From NCBI GenBank assembly GCA_028564705.1, contig JAPXFQ010000916.1, positions 186,001 to 250,000 of the forward strand: 64,000 nt of DNA, given 5' to 3'. Positions 1 through 12,100 of this stretch are shown here, one piece after another. The position numbers were made by a program, and so were the translations under genes. A model generated the notes under the pieces. It saw only the letters and a program-made list of their open reading frames with translations. It searched no databases and was not told where the DNA came from. The stretch's first letter is position 1, and each line of letters begins with the position of its first letter. Origin of the DNA: Apricaphanius iberus. Taxonomy: Eukaryota > Chordata > Actinopteri > Cyprinodontiformes > Aphaniidae.

Positions 1-430
1 AGTTTGATGAAGCTCAGCATGTCTTTGCATGTTGCCTAGTTGGTTGTGTAGGTGTTCTTGGAAACAGGATGACTGGAACTACAGTTCCATTGCAACAATA
101 TTAATGGAGAGCCTATCCCAGCAGCAATTCTGAGCTCTTGCCATAGATTTTCAATTGCATTATAGGTCTGGATTTGTATCGGCAATTCTGAAACCATCCT
201 GCCGGAAGAAGAAGCTCCACCTCACCTCATATTTTGTAGCCTTTATGGAATTTAGATACTTCCTTGCCTTTTTCTGTGAATGAAAAGCATAAAGATGCCA
301 TCACCATATGGCTTTTTCTCAACAGTGCCTTTCTTCTTTCGGCTTTTTCTTGAGTAGCCATCCCTTTGATGGATTCTTTCACCTGAACAGTGGAACTCTG
401 CTGCTCCTCTGAGGTTACCATTAGTTAAAG
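1..430 (-). mobile_element. Possible decayed Tc1-like fragment
   Basis: Phrases around 130-180 resemble the antisense of fish Tc1-like transposase regions, but the match is weak and no terminal repeat is visible. An open frame of about 64 codons on the minus strand (227-421) is rich in Lys and Glu and has no recognisable domain. This could equally be unique intergenic DNA. Confidence 0.2.
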
Positions 431-1424
431 GGTAAATGGACTGGACCTATATCCCCTATGATTCCGGGTCATTTGGGCTAAATCACATGTAATGTGACAT
501 CTCCAAATTAGAATTATTGCATTGAATCTCTGCAGTATAAATACAGGTTTGGGCTCTTTGTAAACGTAACACCCTCTGGTTTTACCCAGAGCAGTCAGAA
601 TAAATGTAAGTATGACTGGTAAAACGTTATTCACTTTATAACCCACAGACATTTTTTTTACTTTTGTCCTCTTCTTAATTTTTTGTGAAAATATAAGTGC
701 AGATAGCTACAATGGGTAGCTGGGGACTGAAACACACTATGTGGCAACAGAACAACTTGTTGCCTATAAATTTCAAATTTGAAAAGAATATCTGTAAAAA
801 TAATTTCTTTACATAATTTTTTCTTTGGGTATCTCCAGGCTCTTTAGAGGGTCCTATGGTTCATCCAAACCTATCCAAATTGAAAACCATTTGGGAACTT
901 ATTAAAAAAGTCCAATAACTTTTGAATGCTTCAACCCATATGCTGTAGTGGCTACCAGTCTAACTCTTATATACTTTAGTTTTTATTCATATTTTACATT
1001 TAAATTTATTTAATATTTATAGCCTATTTTTATAGTTTTATCTAAATTATCAGAATGTCTAAATTTGTCATCTACTTTTTGTCTATTTTTCATCTAAATG
1101 ATCTAAATATATATAATTTTAAATCAGAATTTTATCTAAAATTACTATATGGACAGAATGGGACCAAACTTTCTGGAAATTATAGATGTTAGACATACAG
1201 GAGCCCTTCACAGGTAGGAAAAATAAATCTTGCCATTTTTGCCTTTCTGTAAAAAATGCTTTAGAGTCAGTGTTGTTGTTGTTGTGTGTCAAAATAGTTT
1301 ATATCATTGCAAAAAAACAAGGCTCTGAGCTTTGATTTGATTAATAGTTTGTTGGGGTGTATGATGTAGAGGAATGCATGCATGGCTGTATTGCTGTGGA
1401 AACATACTTGTGTTCCAAGACCGG
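431..1424. other. AT-rich intergenic stretch, nothing recognised
   Basis: Mostly A/T-rich low-complexity sequence with short open frames only. No splice-bounded coding segment or repeat family is recognised. Confidence 0.5.
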
Positions 1425-1648
1425 CACGTAGGAGTTATAAGCGACTTTCTAGTCATACTGACCGCTCAAAGTGCTTTATACTGGAGCCACATTCACCCAT
1501 TCATAATCATAAAATTGCAAATGGTCATACACCAATAGAGAGCTAGGTGCCCAGGGACAAATTAATATGTGACGGGAGTAACCTGGAATTGAACCTCCAA
1601 CCCATGGCAAGATAAACACTCCATCTACTGAGACACAATTGCCCAAGT
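1425..1648 (-). repeat. tRNA-derived SINE copy
   Basis: Read on the minus strand, the element starts with a tRNA-like head. It has an A-box-like stretch (GTGTCTCAGTAGATGG) and a B box GGTTCAATTCC at 1585-1595. It continues through a tRNA-unrelated body to a tail containing AAAGCACTTTGAG, the signature of a common teleost SINE. Related pieces lie at 10405-10590 and 21028-21125. It is a retroposed RNA polymerase III element and not a working tRNA gene. Confidence 0.7.
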
Positions 1649-3835
1649 TGATAGTTTTTTGCACAAAATTTTATTTAGGGGTATCACAGTGGTTAAAAAA
1701 ATGCATGCCACACTGTTTTAGATTTGTATGTAGGCATGTATCCTTTTCCTTCATTACTTATCCTACTTCAAAAAAGGTGCTATTTAGTGTTGGTCTATCA
1801 CATGAGTTACCCCCAAAAATATATTCAAGTTTACGGATTTGTATCTAAAGTTAAAAGGTCGTTGTGACAAGGAATAGTGATTCTATATAAAAGTGACAAT
1901 TAAAAAGGAGAATATGTGCTTATAAGGAAATAAAGTGTAAAAAGAGGAGGCTGTCCTTAGGTCCAGCCTGTAGAAGAAGGAGGTGGGCTTTGGAAAAAAA
2001 AATGGCTGTTGCAAACAGCCTCTACAGGCAATGAGGTCTCTTTGTCAGGAGCAGGAAATGAGGTTTCTGTTGTGATTAAAAGGAAGGTTGCTATGGCAAT
2101 GCAGAGAGCCGTGTGCACAGAGAAAAATTTTGGGAGGGGTGTGTGTGTGTGGATGTAAGTGAGAGTTGAATTTCAAAGAAAGCAGCCTCCTCCATCTCAT
2201 CTCCCACCACTGCTGCCACCACCCAACTGCTTCACCGCCACAGAACCCTTTCATATCTGATCATCTGTTTTTTTCCGCCACACAGTTTTATCCTGCGCAG
2301 GGCAAGACAGACGAGCAGCAGTTTCACTTCCTGAACAAACGCTGCTGTAAAAATGTACCTGGGAATAACCTTTAACTGACAGGAGACATCTCCGAAAACT
2401 AAAACATACTGACCCAAATATGTCTCTGCCTCGTTCAGAACGCTTTTTAAAAGTTATTCCTCTCTTCGTCTCCTCCCGCAGCTGACACTGAAAAAATGGA
2501 TGATGGCGTCAGAATGACCTTTAAAAGATAAAAATAGCATCATGTTTTGTTAATTGTTTCACAAAAGTGCCCGCTTCACATCCTGTGCTTTTTTAAATAT
2601 TATAAGTTACTCTCTGTAGTGAATTCTGTCTTGGCTCTAGTATGTTTGGATAAATGACATTAACTATGGCTTCAAGAGATTTTCTATTATTAAATCTGTA
2701 GATAAAAACAAACCACACTGACTGCTTATAATATGGTAATGTTTCTGGCGTGGTACCACTGCAAATAGGTAACAGACTGCACAGACACAGGGACCTACTG
2801 TATGTTAACTGTTTGTGGTGCATGTGAACAATGAAGCAACTTAATGGAAAACTTTATTTTAGGGATGCTCTGGGGCATTCTTCAAGGTAGGATAAAAACA
2901 AACACTCTCCTTTGATTAAAATATGTCTGGTTTCAAGTCAGGAAAATGTTGGAAGGGATTATCTGAATGAGGGAACATTTGCAAGACCACAAAGCATGTT
3001 TCTACTTTGGGAGGCTCCGACCCTGATTTATCTGAACCCACAGGAGTTGACATCCCTACTAGAAAAAAAAAACAAAAACAAAAAAAAAACAAGGCTGTAT
3101 CTGCACACAATGTGTCCTTTATGATGCTGAAGGTATTGGTTTATTATACCTTCACAATGTTGCTACCGATGAATAGTTCTGCATAAGTTTTAACCTAAAC
3201 TGTTAGGATTAATAAAATTATTTTGTATTTTCTTAAAGTGCGAGAAGAGAGAAAATACCAGGAGATACGGTACATCAGTTTTCTCAGTGTTTTAAAGAAA
3301 TATATATAGAAATTATGACTTAGGTCAAATATTTTCTGTAGCCGTCCGCAAATTTCTGACAATAGTTTGACCAATTCCTCCTGACACAACTGGTGTAACT
3401 TTTAGGCAAAATATCATTTTGAAGACCAACTTGTGCCTAAGCTTGGACTTTCTGGATAATGTCTTATCTTGACATTTTGCTGCTCCTTTACATCGACAGT
3501 AAATAGTTGAGGTGGCTTGAACATCTAGTTAGTATGTATTCTGGATGCCCCACTGTCGAGGTGTACTGGTCACTTTTGACTGGTAGGAAAATCCAGCGGA
3601 AGACCCAGAGAGACCAGATTCTTGGCTGACAAAGAAATGCCTTGGGAATCCATTGGAGAGGCTGGTCCAAGTGGCTGGGGAGAGGGAAGTCTAGGCCTCT
3701 CTGCTTTAGCGCTGCCTCTGCAACCTGACCCCAGAATCGATGGATGGAAATTGATATCTACATTACATAAACAGCGCATGAACTCTGCTGCATTTGTTTT
3801 TTACATTTAGACTTCCGCAAGATGTTTCTTAGTAC
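1649..3835. other. Intergenic, no gene recognised
   Basis: Contains a short GT run near 2138-2150, A-rich runs near 3060-3090 and otherwise ordinary AT-rich DNA. Short open frames occur on both strands, none with a domain signature or convincing splice context. Confidence 0.5.
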
Positions 3836-3843
3836 ACCAACAT

Positions 3844-4589
3844 CAGAGGTGGGTAATAACTAGTTACATTGACGCAGTTCATGTACTTTCTTTCATGTAA
3901 CTTAAAAAAACAACAACTTTGAAGAACGGTTTTACTACACTGTACCTTTTACTTTTACTTTTGTTACAATGTAAGTATCACTTGTCTTGTTTTTAGACTT
4001 TTTTTAGATGGTTTTTCCGCTGACCAGCTTCGGTAAATGAAGAACAGAAAACACAACCAGACAGTCACATTCCTACAGTTTATTTATACCAACTTCTTCT
4101 GCACAAGCTTTGTTTTTTTAATGTGATTTTCTGTCTGTTGAATTTATTATATTTTGAGGTTGAGTAAATTAAAAGTAAACACCATGAATTGTCACTGGAA
4201 GTAGTTTACCTTGTTCTAATATATATAGTATATGTACATATATTACTTAGTGTAAGTATTGGAATTAAATTAAAACAACTTTTTTCTTTGAAATGTTTTT
4301 CTTTTGGATAACGTGTTATTTTGTAATTATGTTATTTCTTTTTCATTTTGTTTCATTTTATTCTTTAAAGTACCCAAATTTGCCCATATGTTTTTTTCCC
4401 CCGTCTGTCTAATGACATCTGTTTAAAAACATTAAATCAGATGTCACTCAGTAGCAACTCAAGCCTTTTTACCAAATACTTTTTTACCTCTCTTTGAACG
4501 GCTAATTTTTACTTTTCATTGAGTAAAAATAGTTTAAAATAGGGGCACTCTTACTTCACTACAGTTTTTGGGTATTCTACCCATCTTTG
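3844..4589. mobile_element. hAT-type non-autonomous DNA transposon
   Basis: The left end begins CAGAGGTGGGTA, and the right end reads CAAAGATGGGTA on the minus strand, so the ends form imperfect terminal inverted repeats of the hAT type. The flanks are ACCAACAT (3836-3843) and ACCAAAAT (4590-4597), 7 of 8 bases identical, which fits the 8-bp target duplication that hAT elements make. The interior is AT-rich with no transposase frame, so the copy depended on a transposase supplied elsewhere. Confidence 0.75.
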
Positions 4590-4597
4590 ACCAAAAT

Positions 4598-5665
4598 ACC
4601 CGCCAAGAAAAGAAACAGTAGAAAAGAAGCCTGAAATCATCACATTTCTTACCTGCCATCTTGTATTTCAAAATTTGTGAAAGTACAACAAAATAATTAT
4701 TTTCTTAACTTTTCCTCAGATGATTTTACATCCCACCTTGACTTACCTAAGATATATGCAAGGATTCTCTTTGTTTGTTTTGTTTTGGTTTTCAAACATA
4801 ATCCTTTTTATCTCTTTCCCTGTATCTTAAGTGATATGGATAGTTTCTGGGTACCACTATAGCTTGTAGCCAGCTCAGGAGATTTGGGCCTACTATAAGC
4901 TGATCCAGCTCTACACAGCAGTCATTAAGTCCCTTGCTTCTCCATTACCATTTGGTTAGGAACAGGCATCAAAAAGCACATGTGCAAATCCCAACATGTA
5001 CACTTCAAGAATCTGAAAGATGGTAAGAGGAATCCTTATTGATATGTTAAATATTTGCAAATGTTCCGTATATAACAGTCTTGTATGGATAATTTTTAAT
5101 TCTCAGTATGTTTGTTGTGCTACTTAGTAGCCACCACCAGATGGAGCCAAACCTCTTGTGAGGACTACCCTTGTTGCGAATACTATATCTGATTCTAAAT
5201 GAAACACAATAGGAATAGACTCAAGACATCTGTGTGTGCGTAATACTCTATTTGTAACTTGTGTCAGCCTGTTTGTGTGTAGCTTTGGTTACTTGTATGT
5301 CTTAAATGTGATTTGTTTAAAATACATTTACACATGCACCGTTTCAAATTACATTAGTTTAAAACTAACTACGAATTAAAAAGGGTTCCTACGCATGTAA
5401 ATTGTTAAATACGTATGCACTAATCGCCTCATACACACAGACAAAACCAACTTAATGCATATGGGAGAAAATCAGATTGCAAGTGCACGAGGAGTTTTGA
5501 CACTCATTTCACGTCTCCAGATTTGAGCTTATATAATGCATTTAAATACTGGTAGAAAGGTGGGTCATCTGAGTTGTCTTATCAGTTTCCCTCTAAACGA
5601 TATGCCACTAAAAGGGTCACATAAAGGCAATAACAAGGTCACCTTTTTATCACCTGAAGAACATT
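4598..5665. other. Intergenic, no gene recognised
   Basis: AT-rich sequence. The only notable item is a CTCF-like string, CCACCACCAGATGGAGCC, at 5131-5148. No repeat family is recognised. Confidence 0.45.
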
Positions 5666-6300
5666 TCTAGGATTAAAGGACTGATGTTGCAACAGGACAT
5701 TGAAAAACTCATCCATGCGTTTATCTTTAGTCTGAATGATTACTACAACAGTATCCTCAAAGGTCTACCTAAAAAGTCTATCTGACAGCTGCAGCTCATT
5801 CAGAATGCTGCTGCTCGTGTCCTCACTAGAACCAGGAAATTAGAACACATCACCCCAGTTTTAAAGTCCTTACAATTGCTCCATGTTGTTCAGAAAAAAG
5901 ACATCAAAATACGCCTGCTAGTTTATAAATCACTAAATGGTTTAGCACCAAAGCATGTTGAAGACCTGGTTTCACTATACCAACTCCCCAGACCAGTCAG
6001 GTCCTCCAAATCTAGTCTACTAAGCATCCCTAGAATCTGAAACAAACATGGAGTTCCAGCTTTCAGTTTCTATTCTCCCCTTATCTGGAACACTCCTCCT
6101 GATGACTGCAAAGCTGCCAAAACACTGGGCAGCTTTTAGGTAAAACTTTAAACTTGACTGTTTAAAGCTGCCTTTCAGTAAACTATCATAATTGTTATTT
6201 AATGTTTTCTTTTATTGATTCTCATCTTTTATGCTTAATTGCTGTTTTAATTTCATACTTTTACTTTGTTTTTTAAATCTTATTTCTCATAGCCAAACCG
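5666..6300 (+). mobile_element. L2-like LINE, 5'-truncated 3' end
   Basis: Conceptual translation gives the C-terminal end of an L2/CR1-type reverse transcriptase, including the typical QLQLIQNAAARVLTRTRK block (about 5788-5841) and HITPVLKSL, interrupted by a stop just before the QLQ block. A related copy lies at 32335-33076 and a more distant antisense relative at 46049-46429. It is an inactive, 5'-truncated insertion. Confidence 0.8.
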
Positions 6301-6479
6301 TCAGTACCAAGCAGTAATGTTAAGTGACGAGGTACAGTATTAAGATTTTAATATAAAAAACATTATATTATTACTGTTTGTTAGTGAGTGATGTAATGCT
6401 GTAAAGCAAACCTCAGTTCATACTTCTGGCAGGTGTCCTGGAAGTAAAAGTTGTACTGTACAGTAAGCCTGTGAATATT

Positions 6480-6680
6480 CTCATTCATCCAGGTCATGGT
6501 TATCTCAAGGAAATTTCAATCAAACGCAACTGGACTTGGTAATTTGTCTTGGAAGACGTTTCACCTCTTATCCAAGAGGCTTCATCAGTTCATGCTCGCC
6601 GCTGACCAGGCTGGGACCAGTCCCAGTCCCCAGCCTGGTCAGCGGCCAGGCTGGGGACTGGGGAGTCTGAACAGAAGGTA
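6480..6680 (+). repeat. Teleost repeat fragment with GAAGACGTTTC core
   Basis: The string TTCATCCAGGTCATGG followed by GGAAGACGTTTCACCTCTTA and AGAGGCTTCATCAGTTC matches a short interspersed motif common in fish genomes. A more decayed relative is at 11025-11450. The segment ends in a GC-rich inverted repeat at 6601-6643. Confidence 0.5.
6601..6643. repeat. GC-rich inverted repeat (hairpin)
   Basis: GCTGACCAGGCTGGGAC (6601-6617) is mirrored by GTCCCCAGCCTGGTCAGC (6626-6643), differing by one extra C, across an 8-base loop. Part of one arm is repeated again directly at 6644-6663. Confidence 0.8.
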
Positions 6681-6842
6681 TATTAAATCTTTTACAAAAG
6701 AAATAAAAGATAACATACAGACAGAAACATTTGCTGCAAGTTGGATTTGTTGCTATTTTTTCATAATTTACACACTTTCTCAAACACCTTTTATCATACT
6801 CTCTCAGTCCTGCATCTTTGAGCTTTGGAAATGAGAACTACT

Positions 6843-7226
6843 TCTCTTTAGGCTTTTTCCTTCAGGGGTCGCCACAGTGAATCATCTGTCTACATTTAGT
6901 CCTATCCTCTACATATTCTACCCTCACACCAACTAACATCATATCCTCTTTCACCGCATCCATAAATCTCCTTTTTGGTTTTCCTCTCTGCCTCCTGCCT
7001 GGTGGCTCCAATCTAAGTATCCTTCAACATGTCCAAACCATCTCAGTCTTTCCGCTCTGACTTTATCACCAAAGCATCTAACATGAGCTGTCCCTCTGAT
7101 GTACCTAATCCTATCCTTCCTTGTCACTCCCAAAGAGAATCTCAACATCTTGAGTTCTGCAACCTCCAGTTCTGCTTCCTGTATTTTCCTCATTGGCACT
7201 GTCTTTAAACCATACAATATTGCTGG
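6843..7226 (-). mobile_element. RTE-like LINE, C-terminal fragment
   Basis: The minus-strand frame at 6951-7217 translates to a block with MLRFSLGVTRKDRIR and RLRWFGHV, the familiar C-terminal segment of fish endonuclease/reverse-transcriptase LINE proteins. The expected GRP-K-rich end is damaged. The flank near 6850-6885 holds the GGGGTCGCCACAGTGAATCA string usual at the end of this family. It is truncated and inactive. Confidence 0.75.
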
Positions 7227-8505
7227 TCAATCAGAACTCAATCAGTCAGTCAATACATTAACTAAAAAAAAAAATCTTTATGAGGTGTAATTTCACTGAT
7301 GACACTCGTCACAGCCTTCATACATGTGTCTTGTGTCACATGTTTTGGGGACAAATGTGCCTTTCAGACCAAAATCTTTTTAAAGCTTTAAGCATTTTTA
7401 GACTGTATTAGAACTGTTACCCAACTTTAATGCAAACAAAACATACAAAACTCCATGTTTAATTTACTTCTTGAAAGTTATGCAAGTCAAGATTATCCTA
7501 AGAATTGAGTGATTAAACATTGTTTCTTCTTTAATAGAGTATCCTATAGATTTTACAATTTTCATGTTACCTACCCGCTGAGTCTAATAGCACCTTTTAA
7601 ATACAGTAATTCTCTGTACTGGACTTCTACAAACAAGAAAGTTTTTTTAAAATAATACGTGTTTTAGTTGCATCCACAAATTTTAGGAATAAGGAAACAT
7701 AAAGACACAATTTTCAACAGAAGGTGATGTTTAATTCTGGTGCTGTCATTACAAAGTGTATATAAATATCAGCAATGTTTTATGAATATTTAATGAAAAT
7801 AACTTTCAAGCTACTTCAGTATACTAACTTTCTCATAAACTAAGCTCATATAAGTTAAAACAAACACATAAGAAAATTACGTTTCTTTTCAGAAGTCTTC
7901 TCAGCTCTATATATCGTAATGTCAGAAAGCCTGTTTACTTTCTTTGAAATGGTACATTTGGAAGAAAATGTGTTTGTTGTCTGAACCACAGAGTTTGCAG
8001 GTTGCCCCTAATAAAAACTTCCCAAATCATCTCTATTTTCAGCTTTTTAGGCTATTGACAAAGATACTGTATGTTTGGGTGACCCATACACAAAACCAAC
8101 AACACCCTGCCACCTTCTTGTTTGGCTGGGCATTCCTCAAACAGCATTTGTTGAAGGTCAGACAACATGGTTGTGGTCAACCTGGCAAGAATAGTATGCC
8201 ACAAGTTTTTTTATAGGGTTGAGGTCAGGGCTGCAGACTCACTATCACATCCACCGCCCAATTCGGGAGGTTTTCTCTTACAAAAATGAAGCCGCTGTTA
8301 AGGTTCGAGGTGAAATCCTGTGGGATAGTCCAGTTAATTTTCCTCTGTCTGCACTGAGACTGTCAGTACACACATTTCTTTCACCACTGGGCAGTCGGAA
8401 AGAGGATTTGGAAGTTTTTCACAGGTGCAACCAACATAAGAGCTCTGCTACTCAACCCATTGGGGAAAATTTATGGTGCAATCAACAAGGTTTTGAGAGT
8501 GTGGG
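7227..8505. other. Gene-distal 3' flank of tas1r3, possible Tc1 debris
   Basis: AT-rich sequence downstream of the receptor gene. Around 8190-8250, a phrase like TAGGGTTGAGGTCAGGGCT resembles antisense Tc1-like transposase DNA, but the match is short. No clear polyadenylation signal could be tied to tas1r3; ATTAAA on the minus strand near 7730 and 7790 are distant candidates. Confidence 0.35.
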
Positions 8506-8552
8506 AGAGGGGTGGGTAGGTAGGTAGGTAGATAGGTTAGTTGGTTGGTTGG
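8506..8552. repeat. GGTA/GGTT microsatellite in the tas1r3 3' UTR
   Basis: A run of GGTA then GGTT units ends immediately beside the tas1r3 stop codon (8553-8555), so the transcript's 3' UTR begins with an ACC-rich tandem repeat. Confidence 0.85.
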
Positions 8553-9155
8553 TTATTTGGATGGTGGTGGCTCTTGCTCCTCCTGGGGTGGTGTTGGTGG
8601 GACACCTTCTAAGAAGGTACAAAAGTGCTCGGGGGTGTTGGAATCAGGATTCTTAAACAGCATGTAGCATTTGGGGAAGTAATAAGCAATCACCAGCCCA
8701 AAATTACCTACCAGCGTGAAATAAACATGAACAATTGACTTACTTTTGGACACCGTCAGTATATTTGTTGTCAACCCTGTATAGACAGGGATAAAGATCA
8801 CCCAAATCACACAGTAGATAAGAGTGGAGAAGGTAATATCTCTGGCAAGATTATACTGGTGATGAGGCTTAATTGCCATGAAGGTGGACATGAATGACAC
8901 AAGGGCCATTGCACCATTGAAGCCTTGCATAACAGCAATTTTATCTGACGACACGGGGCATGACAAAAAGGCCCTGTTAAAATTTATCTCCAGTTTTGCC
9001 AGATACTCAGAAAGAGAGGGTTCTTCCTGCACAAACCAGCCACAGAGACCAGCCTGCACAGAACAGCAGATCAGCACAAACAGCCAGCTTCCAGGCCCTC
9101 TGAGTGTATGCAGGTGAGGAGCAACCTTCTTTGGGAACTCTGTCACAATGAATAT
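8553..9155 (-). CDS. tas1r3: tas1r3 coding exon 8: end of TM3 to C-tail and stop
   Basis: Residues 661-860. The acceptor is TTTAAACAG before ATATTC and the entry is phase 0. The exon carries the end of TM3 and intracellular loop 2 (IFIVTEFPKK), TM4 (GSWLFVLICCSVQAGLCGWF), TM5 (FNGAMALVSFMSTFMAI), TM6 (TFSTLIYCVIWVIFIP), TM7 (VGNFGLVIAYYFPKCYMLF) and the tail with NTPEHF and the run PPTPPQEEQEPPPSK. In mammals this is the second part of one undivided last exon. Confidence 0.95.
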   Translation of the reverse strand: MFIVTEFPKKVAPHLHTLRGPGSWLFVLICCSVQAGLCGWFVQEEPSLSEYLAKLEINFNRAFLSCPVSSDKIAVMQGFNGAMALVSFMSTFMAIKPHHQYNLARDITFSTLIYCVIWVIFIPVYTGLTTNILTVSKSKSIVHVYFTLVGNFGLVIAYYFPKCYMLFKNPDSNTPEHFCTFLEGVPPTPPQEEQEPPPSK

Positions 9156-12100
9156 CTGTTTAAAGAGAATAAAGTACATTTTAATTATCAGGTAAGATTC
9201 CTCAGTTTGTCCTTTTGTGACTGCCTGACATCATATTTGATTTAATCTGAGAAACAGATGCAGCTGATGTTTGTAATCCCTACTTTAAGCAAAAAATAAT
9301 AATTTTATAATAAATAAATAAATAATTAAGATAGTCTCTGTACAGCAACATTTTCATTTGCCAGATCATAAGCACATATATGTATGTATGAAGAATAAAA
9401 GAAACATACTTTCAGCACTTTACATATTTTTGTTTCCTTTTAGCACCTGAATTGATTTTCCAACTGAATGATCTAAATAATTTGCTCTTTATATGAATCT
9501 CGTACCTGATCAGTTATTTTCTTAAGATATAGGATCACTTTTGGGTTTGCCTAAATATTTGGTGCAGCTTGCAAATGTTTACAATTTATTTTTTTAAACA
9601 AAAACATAATAGCACTGTCTGTAAAATCTTGAAAATAATGTATTTGCAAATCAGACTTTTTCATTGCTTGTGTAGTTTCTAGATGTTGCCACTTGGGTGC
9701 AGTGTTGTACCTGCAGTGAGATGGACAAGATAATGGAGAGGGCTGCTGTTTGGAAAATGGTGATGAGCGGCAGCTGGAGATTACACACCACATCCCCAGG
9801 CTGTCCCAGGAAGAGAAGCAGACTCAAACAGGCTCCCATCAAACTGAGCAGAGCCAGGAAGGTAAGCACTCCTCCTGAGGCCTTCACCAGCGGGGTACCT
9901 CGGTGGATCAGGAACACCACACTCACTGACACCTGACATATAAGCAGAGCAAGCACTGCCAGTATAATCTTCAGGGCATCCGGCGTGTCCCATGCCAAAA
10001 CGTCAAAAACAGGGGGGGTACAGTTAGTGCTGCGAACATTGGACCATTTGCGATCAGGACACGGAGTACACTGGATGTCTTCTGTGATATGAAAAGAAAC
10101 AACAACAACTGGATCATAGCCTGGAACTGATTAAAGGAAATAAAAAGTCGCAGGCGACTCAATGTAGATCTTTACTAATTGCAGATGACCTGTAGTATAC
10201 AATAAACATTCAAAGAGACTTTTAAACCGTAAGAACAGCCTTTCTTCATTCCACTTTTGAACCTTGTCTCCTGGAATTTTTTGTCTTAAAAGGTGTTTGT
10301 CCTGTCAGCATTCTCTTGAATGAATTACGTAGTTTTGATTTACATAAATTCAGAAAGCTTGAAATAAGCCACATTTTTCCACAACAAATGCTGGTGTTTG
10401 GCACAGGGGCCGATGGCGCAATATGGGGGCCTCACTTCTGTCAGTCTGCCCCAGGGCAGCTGTGTCTACAATAGTAGCTTGCTTCCACCAGTGTGTGAAT
10501 GTGAGAGTGAATGAATAGTGGAATCGTAAAGCACTTTGGGTGTCTTAAAAAGCGCTGTATAAATGGAACCCATTATTATTATTTCTTTTATAATCGACAA
10601 TTTTTAAAATTTTAACTTAACATACTGATTTATTTGTTTAATTCTCCATTTTTATTTGAACCCATTTGATTTATTGCAAAAACTACAGTGTATGACAATC
10701 TACAGTGTGAGGATATATTATCTACAATGTCAGATTGTTGACTTTTTTTAGTTTCTCTCTCTAGTATAAAAATAAAATAAAACTAATTATTGCTTCCTTT
10801 TTTGTTCAATGTGCCATGGCTGCATATTTGTCAAAGTTTTTCTCTGATTGGGCGACCAGCTCCTCATGACAATTTCCTCCCCAGAAGTTGGTCTGTGACT
10901 GTCACTGCGAGGACATAACAAGAAAACCCAGCAAGAATCTTTCCCCACCCTGTTTTGATTCAGTTGTGTTATATGTTCTTCTGCATTGTGTGATCCTAAA
11001 TGCCTAATTAGAAGGCAACCTGACGTCTTCTTTTGTTTCTTGAAGATGTTTCAGCCTTAATGCAAAAGGCATCTTTAGTTTTGAACATGGGTTGGATGTA
11101 ACAGACCTATAAGCCGTAGTCAGAGCAATCACGTTAATTAAAATCACTAACGGGGCCATTACGACACGTGAGTCATTGGCCCTTCCCTCCATTCAGTCCA
11201 ATGATTGGGTTGTTGCTTCTTGATGACCGAAACATGTCTCCAGAAGTCAAGCGAGTTGCTGTGGTCACATGTCCCAAGGTGTGAAATTCTGTGAAACCTC
11301 CAGGGAAGGCGAATCAAGGCTGCCTATTTGTGTGATTGTTCTGACTACTATTTATAAGCCTGTCACTTCCAACCCATGTTCAGAACTGAAGAATTCTATT
11401 CATTTAGGGGTGAAACATCTTGAGTATCAAGGAGAGGCCCTGTTGCCTTAAGCTTTTAGGATTGCCATGTCCTTAGGGACTGAGAATCTACACCATCTTT
11501 CTTTAGTTTATAGGTTCATATTTTTTAAATGTGAAATTGCTGGAGGAGTTCCTTTTTGTATTCCTCGACAACGCCAATATGCTCTGCATCCCTGAGTAAA
11601 ATTTTTAACCCCCTTTTTGAATATTACTGCAAATCTTCCCCAAACCAACACACAGTCATGGTACCACATGTAAACCATTGAAGCATGTTTAAGAAATGCC
11701 AATGTCCATATTTAAAAGGACTTTGCTACCATGGTAATTAAACATATTTACACACAAAAGACTTAAATGCTAACTATGTAAATGCTAACTATATAAATGA
11801 TAAGATAACTCCTCTTAAGAGAGAGAAACAACAAGCTGAAAGAAACTGGAGCTGAAACAAATTACAGTTATGTCTGACTCCTAGACTCCTTTCCTGCTCG
11901 GTCGTGTCCATTCTGGTGTGAGAAGCTAACAAATAAAAGTTTGTTTCGGACATGTTATATTCCTTCTTACTTTTGCTTCCACATTGAAATTAAGATTAGG
12001 TATCAAAACTCAGAGATGTAGACTCACTTTAGCTTCTGAGGGAGACTACTTTGATAAAAGCTTTAATCGTCTTCATTGCCTCTTTGTTTCATATTTCTTT

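Noticed and set aside
1425..1648. Possible tRNA gene
   Set aside because: A and B boxes are present, but the head is followed by a SINE body and no cloverleaf could be completed.
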